Part shown: piece by piece, positions 29,143-35,988 of the stretch | Numbering within the stretch: position 1 is the first letter of the stretch | How the letters are laid out: each line of letters begins with the position of its first letter | Assembly (NCBI RefSeq): GCF_005239125.1 | Contig: NZ_SZYE01000016.1 | Coordinates: forward strand, 1 to 35,988 | DNA length: 35,988 nt | Direction: 5' to 3' | Source: Cellulomonas hominis | Lineage (GTDB): Bacteria; Actinomycetota; Actinomycetes; Actinomycetales; Cellulomonadaceae | The notes under the pieces: model-generated | Database searches by the model: none | Seen by the model: the letters and a program-made list of their open reading frames with translations, nothing else | What the model was told of the DNA's origin: nothing | Program-made: the position numbers and the translations under genes

Positions 29143-31076
29143 CCAGGCTCAGCCTGGTCGGCGTCACGAAGACCTACCCCGGCGCGCAGCCCGTGCACGC
29201 GTTGCGCGGCGTCGACCTCGTCATCGGCGCGGGCGAGTTCGTCGTGATCGAGGGCCCGTCGGGCAGCGGGAAGTCGACGTTGCTGAACGTGCTCGCGCTG
29301 CTCGACACCCCCTCGGGCGGGCAGTACCTGATCGACGGCCGCGACACCGCCGAGCTGGACGAGCGCGAACGGGCCCGCGTGCGGGGCGAGGCTTTCGGGT
29401 TCGTCTTCCAGGGCTTCCACCTGATGGACCGCCGCACCGTGCTGGACAACGTCGAGCTCGGCATGTTCTACGCGGGCCTGCCCGCGGACGAGCGCCGGCG
29501 CCGCGCCCTCGTCGCGCTGGACCGCGTCGGCCTCGCGGACACGGCGCACCGCCGCGCGAACGAGCTGTCCGGCGGCCAGCGCCAGCGGGTCGCGATCGCA
29601 CGGGCGCTCTCCGTCGGCTCGGCAGTCATCGTGGCCGACGAGCCGACCGGGAACCTGGACACGGAGACCAGCGGGACCGTCCTCGCCCTGCTGCACGAGC
29701 TGAACGACGCCGGCGCCACGGTCATCCTCGTCACGCACTCGGCCGAGATCGCGGCCGGGGCGCCGCGTCGCCTGCTGGTACGGGACGGCCGGATCGTCGC
29801 CGGTCCTCCCGAGATCGCTCGGGATGCGGGCGAGGGCGAGGAGCGCGCCGCTGCACCGGCCGCCGCCGACGCACCTCCGCGGCGTCCACGGCCCTCCCCG
29901 TTCGCGATCGTCCGCGACGCGGCCGCCTCGGTCACGTCCCGGTGGGGGCGCACGGCGACGCTCGCCGCCTCGGTCGCCGTCGGTGTCGCGCTGGCGCTCA
30001 CGACGATCGGTCTGTCCGAGTCCGCCCAGGCCCAGGTGTCCGACCGGTTCGACGCCCAGCTCAACCGTGCCGTCACCCTCGCACGCGCCGTGCCGGACCC
30101 GGAGGCCGGCGCCCCCGTGGTGGTCGACGGCACGACGGGTGGGGTGTCGCCGGAGGCGGTCGCGACGCTCGGGTCGGTGCCGGGCGTGGACGCCGGGGCG
30201 CTGCTCACGCGCCACGACCCGGTCTGGGTCGCGCTCCCCGGTGGTCGCTCCCCGGTGGCCGACGCGTTCCTGATGGGGGCGACCCGGGACATCGTGCCTG
30301 CCGCCGAGCTGGACGTGCGGTGGGCCGGCGACGTGCCGGTCGCGCTCGGCGAGGACGAGGTCCTGCTCGGGCGCGTCGTGAGCACGGAGGTCGGCCTCGG
30401 CCCGCTGAGCGCGCGGCCCCAGGTGCTGCTGGAGGGACGCCCGTTCGTGGTGCGCGGGATCGTCGAGGGCGGCGCCCGCGTCACCGACGTCGGGCAGGCG
30501 GTCATCACGACGGTGGACGTCGCGGCGACCCTGCGCACGCCGAACGCCGACGAGGTCTACCTCCTCACCGCCGCCGGCGCGGCGGGGCAGGTCGCGAGCC
30601 AGGCTCCGCTCCTCCTCCGGCCCCAGGCCCCGGAGACGTTCACCGTGAGCATCCCGCCGGACCCCGCGACCCTGCGGGGGCAGGTGGAGGGCGACGTCCG
30701 CACCGTCCTCCTCGTGCTGACCGGCGTCGCGGTCCTCGCATCGGTGGTCTCCCTGACCAGCGCGATGACGATGTCCGTGCTCGAGCGCTCCCGGGAGTTC
30801 GGCATGCGGCGTGCCATCGGGGCCCGGGCCCACCAGATCAGCGGTCTCGTCATGAGCGAGGCCGCGCTCGTCGGCGCGTTGGGTGGGGTCGTGGGGGCGG
30901 CGACGGGCGTCGTCGCCCTGCTGGTGATCACGATCGCCAGACGGTGGACGCCCGTCCTCGATCTCGGCAACGTCCCCCTCGCCGTCGCGGGAGGGATCGC
31001 CGTCGGCGTCGTCGGCGGCGTCGCCGCATCCGTCCGTGCCCGGCGGATCCAGCCGAGCGACGCGCTCCGCAGCTGA
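29139..31076 (+). CDS. MacB-like ABC exporter, fused ATPase and permease
   Basis: 645 residues, nearly the length recalled for E. coli MacB. The ATPase is at 1-225: Walker A GPSGSGKST (39-47), signature LSGGQ (143-147), Walker B VIVADEP (163-169), switch His200. After a Pro/Ala linker comes the first membrane helix (about 280-303), an extracytoplasmic MacB-type domain (305-510), and three FtsX-type helices at the C-terminus, with the MSVLERSREFGMRRAIGARAHQI coupling loop. Start GTG 29139 is set by the GTGA overlap with the adaptor gene. MacB proteins pump by mechanotransmission and move peptides, toxins or envelope components rather than small ions. It forms an operon with the lipoprotein and the adaptor. 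Substrate unknown. Confidence 0.9.
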   Translation: MTRLSLVGVTKTYPGAQPVHALRGVDLVIGAGEFVVIEGPSGSGKSTLLNVLALLDTPSGGQYLIDGRDTAELDERERARVRGEAFGFVFQGFHLMDRRTVLDNVELGMFYAGLPADERRRRALVALDRVGLADTAHRRANELSGGQRQRVAIARALSVGSAVIVADEPTGNLDTETSGTVLALLHELNDAGATVILVTHSAEIAAGAPRRLLVRDGRIVAGPPEIARDAGEGEERAAAPAAADAPPRRPRPSPFAIVRDAAASVTSRWGRTATLAASVAVGVALALTTIGLSESAQAQVSDRFDAQLNRAVTLARAVPDPEAGAPVVVDGTTGGVSPEAVATLGSVPGVDAGALLTRHDPVWVALPGGRSPVADAFLMGATRDIVPAAELDVRWAGDVPVALGEDEVLLGRVVSTEVGLGPLSARPQVLLEGRPFVVRGIVEGGARVTDVGQAVITTVDVAATLRTPNADEVYLLTAAGAAGQVASQAPLLLRPQAPETFTVSIPPDPATLRGQVEGDVRTVLLVLTGVAVLASVVSLTSAMTMSVLERSREFGMRRAIGARAHQISGLVMSEAALVGALGGVVGAATGVVALLVITIARRWTPVLDLGNVPLAVAGGIAVGVVGGVAASVRARRIQPSDALRS

Positions 31077-31078
31077 AA

Positions 31079-31103
31079 GGGTGCGCCCGCTCGGGCGGGC
31101 ACC
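31079..31103 (+). terminator. Hairpin after the MacB-like gene
   Basis: GCCCGC and GCGGGC pair around TCGG, with GGT/ACC extending the stem past a 2-nt bulge. It begins three bases after the stop codon and probably ends the exporter operon. Confidence 0.55.
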
Positions 31104-31157
31104 TCTGATCCCGCGATCACGACCCGGTGCGGCCGCGGGCAGGGCAGACTGGCCCGC

Positions 31158-31544
31158 ATGATCGCCGCCGGACTCGTCCTCTCCGCCCTCGCGGCCCTGG
31201 TGCACGTCTACATCTTCACGCTCGAGTCCGTGTCCTGGACCTCGCCCCGGACCCGTGCGGTGTTCGGCACGACGCCGGAGGAGGCCGAGGCCACGCGGGA
31301 GCTCGCGTTCAACCAGGGCTTCTACAACCTGTTCCTCGCGGTGGTCGCGGCGGCCGGCGTCATCGCCACGGCGACCGGGGCGACCTCGGTCGGGGCCGCG
31401 CTGGTGCTCGCGGGCACCGGGTCGATGCTCGCCGCGGCGCTGGTGCTGGTGCTCTCCTCGCCGGACAAGGCGCGGGCGGCCGTGTCGCAGGGCACGTTCC
31501 CGCTGCTCGCGGTGGTCGCGACGCTGATCGGCCTGCTGGCCTGA
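31158..31544 (+). CDS. DUF1304 family small membrane protein
   Basis: 128 residues with four hydrophobic segments (about 2-20, 56-72, 77-97, 108-128). The opening MIAAGLVLSALAALVHVYIFTLESVSW and the RAVFGTTPEEAEATRELAFNQGFYNLFLA segment are diagnostic of DUF1304. It lies in the cytoplasmic membrane; function unknown. The ATG at 31158 has only a weak purine run upstream. It stands alone, convergent with the ABC-2 permease gene ten bases away. Confidence 0.85.
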   Translation: MIAAGLVLSALAALVHVYIFTLESVSWTSPRTRAVFGTTPEEAEATRELAFNQGFYNLFLAVVAAAGVIATATGATSVGAALVLAGTGSMLAAALVLVLSSPDKARAAVSQGTFPLLAVVATLIGLLA

Positions 31545-31554
31545 GCGGCCCGGC

Positions 31555-32445
31555 CTAGGACGTCACGTCCGCCGTGGTGAACCGGGCCCACGCGAGCGCC
31601 CCGAACACCGCGACCCACGCCGCCTGCACCGCCAGCCCGGACCCGACCACGCCCCAGTCGACCTGCACCCGCAGGAACTCGGCGAAGTCGAACCAGTGGT
31701 GCGTGAGCAGCCCCGGGTGGATCGCCGAGAGCTGCGGCAGCGAGTCGAGGACGGTCGACACGACGGCGACGACGACGGTCGCGGCCATCGCACCGACCGG
31801 CACCTCGGTGAGCGTCGAGAAGAACAGCCCGACGGCGACCAGCCCGGTCAGCGACAGCCCGACGTAGGCGACGATCCCGGCGACACGCAGCACGCCCTCG
31901 CCGACGGGCACGGTGCTCCCGGACAGCAGCACCACGTCGTGCACGCCGAAGAACGCGGCACCGACGAGCAGCCCGGTCACGGCGACCGCGAGCACCGCCG
32001 CCGCCGCGAAGGTCAGCGCGGCGAGCGCCTTGACCGCGAGCAGCCGGCCACGGGGCACGGGGACGACGAGCAGGTAGCGCAGGGTGCCGGCGGACGCCTC
32101 GCCCGCGACCGCGTCGCCGGACGCGATGCCGATGCACAGCGGCAGCAGGAACGGCAGGCACAGGAACAGCGCGGCGACGACCAGGAACAGGCCGTTGCCG
32201 GTCACCTGCGCCAGGAACGCCGGGCCCTGGCCGGACAGCGCGCTGTCCCGGGTGACCAGCAGCACCGTCCCGATCACCACCGGCACGAGGGCGAGCCCGG
32301 CGAGCAGCACGAGGTTCCGCCGGCGACCGAGCACCAGGCGCAGCTCGGACCGCAGCAGCCGGGCGAACGCGACGGGGGCGGGCGCGGCGAGCGGCGCCGC
32401 CGCGGGAGAGCCGCCGGGACCGTCCAGCAGCTCAGCGCGCGACAT
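31555..32445 (-). CDS. ABC-2 type exporter permease
   Basis: 296 residues. A Pro/Ala-rich cytoplasmic start precedes six membrane helices typical of ABC-2 permeases: LRSELRLVLGRRRNLVLLAGLALVPVVIGTVLL (first), then SGDAVAGEASAGTLRYLLVVPVPRGRLLAVKALA, a loop pattern common in the CcmB/YhaP-like group, and four more helices. The ATG (32443-32445) lies 14 bases inside the end of the ATPase gene, so the two are translationally coupled. Forms a homodimeric pore in the cytoplasmic membrane. Substrate not predictable; relatives export bacitracin, lantibiotics or lipids. Confidence 0.88.
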   Translation of the reverse strand: MSRAELLDGPGGSPAAAPLAAPAPVAFARLLRSELRLVLGRRRNLVLLAGLALVPVVIGTVLLVTRDSALSGQGPAFLAQVTGNGLFLVVAALFLCLPFLLPLCIGIASGDAVAGEASAGTLRYLLVVPVPRGRLLAVKALAALTFAAAAVLAVAVTGLLVGAAFFGVHDVVLLSGSTVPVGEGVLRVAGIVAYVGLSLTGLVAVGLFFSTLTEVPVGAMAATVVVAVVSTVLDSLPQLSAIHPGLLTHHWFDFAEFLRVQVDWGVVGSGLAVQAAWVAVFGALAWARFTTADVTS

Positions 32446-33418
32446 CGAAGCCCTCCCCGGTCAGCTCGACGAACACCTGCTCCAGGCTCGGCCGGTCGAC
32501 GGCCAGGCCCACCAGGTCGACGCCGGCGTGCACCAGCGCGGCCGAGACCTTCTCCGGCGGCGTCGGCCCGAGCGCCGCGGTGAGCCGGGCCGTGCCCGCA
32601 CCGCCCGGCAGCGCCCGCCCGTCGCGCGCCACCTCGGCGAGCCCGAGCCCGCGGAGCACCTCGGCCGCCGCGTCGGCCTGCCCGGACCGGGTCGTCACGG
32701 CGAGGCGCGCGCCCTCGCGGTCGGTCAGCGCCGCGCGCTCGCCCTGCAGCAGCAGCCGCCCGCGGCTCATGATCCCGACGTGGCTGCACACCTGCTCGAT
32801 CTCGGCCAGCAGTTGGGAGGACACCAGGACGGTCGCGCCGCCGTCGGCGAGCTCGCGGACGAGGTGCCGCACCTCGCGGGTGCCCTGCGGGTCGAGACCG
32901 TTCGTCGGCTCGTCCAGCACGAGCAGGTCGCGCGGCTGCAGCAGCGCGGCCGCCAGGCCGAGCCGCTGCTTCATGCCCAGCGAGTACTGCCGGTACGGCT
33001 TGGTCGCCGCCGCGCCCAGACCCACCCGGTCCAGCGCCGCGTCCGCGCGCCGGCGGCTGGTGCGCGGGTCCGCGGTGGCGTCCCCGGCGTCGAGCCGCGC
33101 GAGGTTCGCCCGGCCGGTGAGGTACGGGTGGAAGGCCGGTCCCTCGACGAGGGCGCCGACCCGGGGCAGCACCCGCGCGGCGTCCTCGGGCATCGCGGAC
33201 CCGAGCAGCCACGCGCGCCCGGCGGTCGGCCGGGCGAGGCCGAGCAGCATCCGGATGGTGGTCGTCTTGCCGGAGCCGTTCGGGCCCAGGAACCCGTACA
33301 CCGCGCCGCGGGGCACGGCCAGGTCCAGGCCGTCGACGGCGACCTGGCCGGACCGGAACCGCTTCGTCAGGCCGGCGGTCCGGACGGCCAGGTCGCCGTC
33401 GTGGTGCGCCTCGCTCAT
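32432..33418 (-). CDS. ABC exporter ATPase (BcrA/NatA-like)
   Basis: 328 residues. Walker A GPNGSGKTT (45-53), signature SLGMKQR (146-152), Walker B LLVLDEP (165-171). The usual switch histidine in the SSHL motif is replaced: the sequence reads VSSQLLAEIEQV with Gln202. The C-terminal 110 residues form the accessory domain common in drug-resistance ATPases. Start ATG 33416-33418 overlaps the LolA-like stop as ATGA. Cytoplasmic partner of the ABC-2 permease. The altered switch residue may slow hydrolysis, but such variants occur in functional members of this group, so I do not call it inactive. Confidence 0.88.
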   Translation of the reverse strand: MSEAHHDGDLAVRTAGLTKRFRSGQVAVDGLDLAVPRGAVYGFLGPNGSGKTTTIRMLLGLARPTAGRAWLLGSAMPEDAARVLPRVGALVEGPAFHPYLTGRANLARLDAGDATADPRTSRRRADAALDRVGLGAAATKPYRQYSLGMKQRLGLAAALLQPRDLLVLDEPTNGLDPQGTREVRHLVRELADGGATVLVSSQLLAEIEQVCSHVGIMSRGRLLLQGERAALTDREGARLAVTTRSGQADAAAEVLRGLGLAEVARDGRALPGGAGTARLTAALGPTPPEKVSAALVHAGVDLVGLAVDRPSLEQVFVELTGEGFDVAR

Positions 33419-34647
33419 GCCGCGGCGCGGAGTGCGTCCGCCGGCACGGCGCCGACCAGCACCCGGCCGTCGTCCGTGATCAGCACCGACAGCAGGGTCG
33501 AGCTGAGCAGCCGGCCCTCGGGGACCGCGGTGGTGAGCTGGTCGTAGAGGGCGGTGGTGTCGAGCGAGGGGCGACCGGGGTTGCCCTCGGCGTCGCTGGG
33601 CACGAACTGATGCACCAGGTCCTGCGCCTCCTCCGAGCCGAGGACCCGCTCCGCACCGGGCACGGTGGCGAGGGACGCGGCGTCGCCGCCGACCAGACCC
33701 GCGACGTCGACGTCGCTCAGCGTGACGACCGTCGACCACCCGGAGCCGGCGACCGCGACGCCGTCCGGCAGCGCGGGCGCGCCGGGCTGGGCGCCGTCCG
33801 GCAGGTCCGGCGTGTCGGGCAGCGGCACGACGACCTCGTCGGTGGTGGCCCCGGCCGGCGCGGAGAACGCCAGCACGGAGTCGTCGGGAGCGGTGAACGC
33901 CACGTCGGTGAACCCGACCTCGAGCGAGGGGGCCGCGTCGTCGGCCGTCGACCAGGTCTGCACCCGCAGGGGCTGCGCGGTGGCGGCGTCCACCGCGACC
34001 ACGACCCGGGAGACCAGGGTGCCGTCGTCCGTGGGGCTGACCACGAGCTGGTAGGCGTCGCGCCCGGCGACCGTGGTGGGGCTGTCGACCGTGACGTCCG
34101 CGTCCCGCTCGGCGAGCGCCAGCACCTGGGCCGCCGCGGCCTCGGGGGTCGGCAGGTCGGCGCCCGGGGCGGTGGCCCGGTCGGCGAGCGCCTGGTACCG
34201 GGCGACGTCCGCGGGGTCGAGCGTGTAGTGCGTGACGGCGTCGTCGGTCGACGAGTAGGTCCACGCCTGCGCGCCGTCGTGCACGACCGAGTACTCCGAG
34301 GTCGCCCCGAGCAGCGAGACGCGGGACCGCTCGGCGCCGTCGGACCACAGCCGCAGCGTGGACGAGCCGCCGAGCAGGTTGAGCGGGTCGGCGCCGGTCA
34401 TCTCCGCGGGCAGCTCGGGCAGCCCCAGGCGCGCGGTGTAGACGACGGTGCCCTGCACCGGCGTCGGCCCGGCCTCGGCGACCCGGCTCAGCAGGTCCTG
34501 CGCGCTGACCTGGGGGAGGTCGGCGTCGCCCGGCGAGGCGAGCGCCGGGACGCCGACCGCGGCGGCCACCGCCACGGCGACGACCCCGGGCACGGCCCAG
34601 CGGGCGCGGGGGGAGAGGGTGCGGCGGGGGCGCTCGGTGTCGGCCAT
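33415..34647 (-). CDS. LolA-like exported protein of an ABC-2 exporter operon
   Basis: 410 residues from ATG 34645-34647 (alternative ATG 34663-34665 adds six). One N-terminal membrane anchor or signal peptide (WAVPGVVAVAVAAAVGVPALA, about 17-37) puts the rest outside. The domain that follows, with VSAQDLLSRVAEAGPTPVQGTVVYTARLGLPEL and repeated beta-strand patterns (TLRLWSDGAERSRVSLLGATSEYSVVHDGAQAWTYSS), matches LolA/RseB-like half-barrels that bind acyl chains or lipoproteins. It contains no Cys lipobox. In actinobacteria such proteins often sit beside ABC-2 exporters. The ATGA overlap with the ATPase gene shows coupling. It may pass a hydrophobic substrate to or from the exporter; that is inference. 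Confidence 0.82.
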   Translation of the reverse strand: MADTERPRRTLSPRARWAVPGVVAVAVAAAVGVPALASPGDADLPQVSAQDLLSRVAEAGPTPVQGTVVYTARLGLPELPAEMTGADPLNLLGGSSTLRLWSDGAERSRVSLLGATSEYSVVHDGAQAWTYSSTDDAVTHYTLDPADVARYQALADRATAPGADLPTPEAAAAQVLALAERDADVTVDSPTTVAGRDAYQLVVSPTDDGTLVSRVVVAVDAATAQPLRVQTWSTADDAAPSLEVGFTDVAFTAPDDSVLAFSAPAGATTDEVVVPLPDTPDLPDGAQPGAPALPDGVAVAGSGWSTVVTLSDVDVAGLVGGDAASLATVPGAERVLGSEEAQDLVHQFVPSDAEGNPGRPSLDTTALYDQLTTAVPEGRLLSSTLLSVLITDDGRVLVGAVPADALRAAA

Positions 34648-34666
34648 GCGTCCACTGTGCGCCACC

Positions 34667-34686
34667 GGCGCTGAGGCGGCGCTGAG
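34667..34686. promoter_or_regulatory. Direct repeat GGCGCTGAG, 11-bp spacing: likely response-regulator site
   Basis: GGCGCTGAG occurs at 34667-34675 and 34678-34686, exactly 11 bp apart, in the 95-bp gap between the LolA-like operon and the response-regulator gene. Tandem half-sites one helical turn apart are the usual target of OmpR/PhoB-family dimers. The position suits control of either promoter. Confidence 0.6.
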
Positions 34687-34742
34687 AACGCCGGCCCCGC
34701 GCGCGGGCCGCCCCGCGCCGCGCGCAGTGCGATGCTGCGGGG

Positions 34743-35396
34743 GTGCGGGTGCTGGTGGTGGACGACGAGCGCGGGCTGGTGGACGCCCTGCGCCGCGGGC
34801 TGACGGCCGAGGGGTTCGCGGTCGACGTGGCGTACGACGGCGCCGAGGGCCTGCGCCTGGCCACCGACCGGGACTTCGACGCGATCGTGCTCGACGTCAT
34901 GCTGCCGCGGCGCAACGGCTACGACGTGGTCACCGACCTGCGCGCCGCCGGCGTCACCACGCCGGTGCTGCTGCTGAGCGCGAAGGACGGCGAGCACGAC
35001 GTCGCGGACGGCCTGGACGTCGGCGCGGACGACTACCTGACCAAGCCGTTCTCCTTCGTCGTGCTGGTCGCCCGGATCCGCGCGCTGCTGCGCCGGCCGT
35101 CGCAGGTGCGGCCCGCGGTGCTGGTCGTCGGCGACCTGGTGCTCGACCCGGCCGCGCGCGCGGTGACCCGGGCCGGCGCGCCCGTCGAGCTGACGGCCCG
35201 CGAGCTGGCGCTGCTCGAGTACCTGATGCGGCACGCGGACCGGGTCGTCGGCAAGGTCGAGCTGCGCGACCACGTCTGGGACGGCCCGGGCGAGGACGGC
35301 AACGTGGTCGAGGTGTACGTCGGTTACCTGCGGCGCAAGCTCGGCCGCGACGCGATCGCCACGGTGCGGGGCGCGGGCTACCGGGTCGCGGGGTGA
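34743..35396 (+). CDS. OmpR/PhoB family response regulator
   Basis: 217 residues from GTG 34743. Receiver domain 1-118: acidic pair D7/D8, phosphorylated D51 in IVLDVMLP, S79, and K101 in DYLTKPF. The winged-helix effector domain (about 125-216) has LTARELALLEYLMRHADRVVGKVEL and a recognition helix in NVVEVYVGYLRRKLG, ending GAGYRV. No ribosome-binding site is visible and GATGCT lies six bases upstream, so the mRNA may be leaderless. Its stop overlaps the kinase start (GTGA). It is divergent from the LolA-like/ABC-2 operon and probably controls it and itself through the direct repeat at 34667. Confidence 0.93.
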   Translation: MRVLVVDDERGLVDALRRGLTAEGFAVDVAYDGAEGLRLATDRDFDAIVLDVMLPRRNGYDVVTDLRAAGVTTPVLLLSAKDGEHDVADGLDVGADDYLTKPFSFVVLVARIRALLRRPSQVRPAVLVVGDLVLDPAARAVTRAGAPVELTARELALLEYLMRHADRVVGKVELRDHVWDGPGEDGNVVEVYVGYLRRKLGRDAIATVRGAGYRVAG

Positions 35397-35988
35397 GCGC
35401 ACCGCCGCCGCGGCGCGCCCGGTGGTCGCTGCGCGCGCGGCTGACCGTGCTCACCGCGGGGCTGCTGTGCGCGGCGCTGGTGGTCGGGGCCGTGGTCCTG
35501 AGCACGGTGCTGTCCCGCGGGCGGGTGGCCGCGCTCGACGACGTGGTGCGGGCGCGGGCCGAGACGGTGGCCGCGCTGGTGGCCGGCGACCAGGTCCCCG
35601 ACGCGCTGCCGGTGGCCGAGCCGGGGGAGATCGTCCAGGTGCTCGACGGCGACGGCCGGGTCGTGGCCACGTCGCCGACCGCCAGCCGGACGCTGCCCGT
35701 GCTGGGCGGCGAGGCCCTGGCGGACCTGCGGGCGCGCGCGGCGGACGCGCCCGGCCGGGCCGTGGTCGGCGGGACCGGCGCGTCGGCCTACGACCCGGCG
35801 GCGCGCGTGGCGGTCGCCGCGCCCGCCGGCGGCCCGGACGGCAGCGTGGTCGTCGCCACGGTGCCGGTCGCCGAGGTCGAGGGGCTGGTGCGCGCGCTGC
35901 GCCTGGCGCTCGCGGGCGTGGTGCCGGCGCTGACGGCGCTGTTCGCGGCCGCCATCTGGGTGGCGCTCGACCGGCCGCAGCGCCCGCC
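35393..35988 (+). CDS. Sensor histidine kinase, N-terminal part (runs off right edge)
   Basis: The first 198 residues are visible, starting MSAPPPRRARWSLRARLTVL at GTG 35393, which overlaps the response-regulator stop as GTGA. Two membrane helices (about 16-40 and 168-192) enclose an extracytoplasmic sensor region of about 125 residues rich in Ala, Val and Asp, with IVQVLDGDGRVVATSP and a Gly/Asp stretch near 145. The frame ends at the start of a probable HAMP linker (ALDRPQRP). The catalytic part lies beyond the window. It should phosphorylate the adjacent response regulator; the signal is unknown. Confidence 0.88.
   Translation, partial: MSAPPPRRARWSLRARLTVLTAGLLCAALVVGAVVLSTVLSRGRVAALDDVVRARAETVAALVAGDQVPDALPVAEPGEIVQVLDGDGRVVATSPTASRTLPVLGGEALADLRARAADAPGRAVVGGTGASAYDPAARVAVAAPAGGPDGSVVVATVPVAEVEGLVRALRLALAGVVPALTALFAAAIWVALDRPQRP

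Noticed and set aside
1-35988. tRNA or rRNA genes, CRISPR array, insertion sequence, prophage or replication origin.
   Set aside because: Read through on both strands without finding a cloverleaf-like tRNA, regular repeat-spacer array, transposase or integrase-like protein, or DnaA-box cluster.

Overview
The window looks like chromosome of a very GC-rich Gram-positive actinobacterium, most likely Cellulomonas or a close relative. The support is the extreme GC at third codon positions, many GTG starts, several apparently leaderless genes, tightly overlapping cistrons, a LigB-type ATP-dependent DNA ligase, and a beta-mannosidase whose two catalytic glutamates lie 90 residues apart, as recalled for Cellulomonas fimi Man2A. 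No tRNA, rRNA, CRISPR array or insertion sequence was seen.

Layout. Bases 1-3667 (all minus) hold the start of an unidentified gene, ligB and a CPA1 sodium/proton antiporter. Bases 3771-15606 (minus) are one eight-gene operon: an oligopeptide-type (family 5) lipoprotein binding protein, two permeases, two ATPases, then GH42, GH2 and GH1 glycosidases. Most junctions overlap by 1-8 nt. A ROK repressor and a GH36 alpha-galactosidase (15727-19187, plus) diverge from it. The shared promoter region holds a 39-bp near-palindrome whose perfect 15-bp core fills the spacer between a consensus TTGACA and the -10 of the operon. Together this is a cytoplasmic galacto(gluco)mannan-oligosaccharide module: uptake by a 'peptide' ABC transporter, then removal of alpha-galactose, beta-galactose, beta-mannose and beta-glucose. 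Next to it are a LacI-type sensor with no DNA-binding domain (19197-20066) and a divergent second ROK protein without the usual zinc motif (20126-21349).

Bases 21417-26094 are small housekeeping or accessory units: a lipase-maturation-factor-like membrane protein, a PadR regulator with a Gly/His-rich head, a VOC protein, a DUF1275 membrane protein, and an ArsR/SRPBCC pair under a 24-bp palindrome. Bases 26095-31076 look like an accessory insertion of visibly lower GC: a 400-bp gap with degenerate repeats, a secreted I36-type protease inhibitor, a lipoprotein with repeated Cys motifs, a peptidoglycan-binding membrane-fusion protein, and a MacB-like fused ABC exporter. This is the best candidate for an undescribed envelope system.

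Bases 31158-35988 hold a DUF1304 protein, an ABC-2 exporter operon with a LolA-like protein, and a divergent OmpR-family two-component system whose kinase runs off the right edge. An 11-bp-spaced direct repeat between them is a likely response-regulator site.
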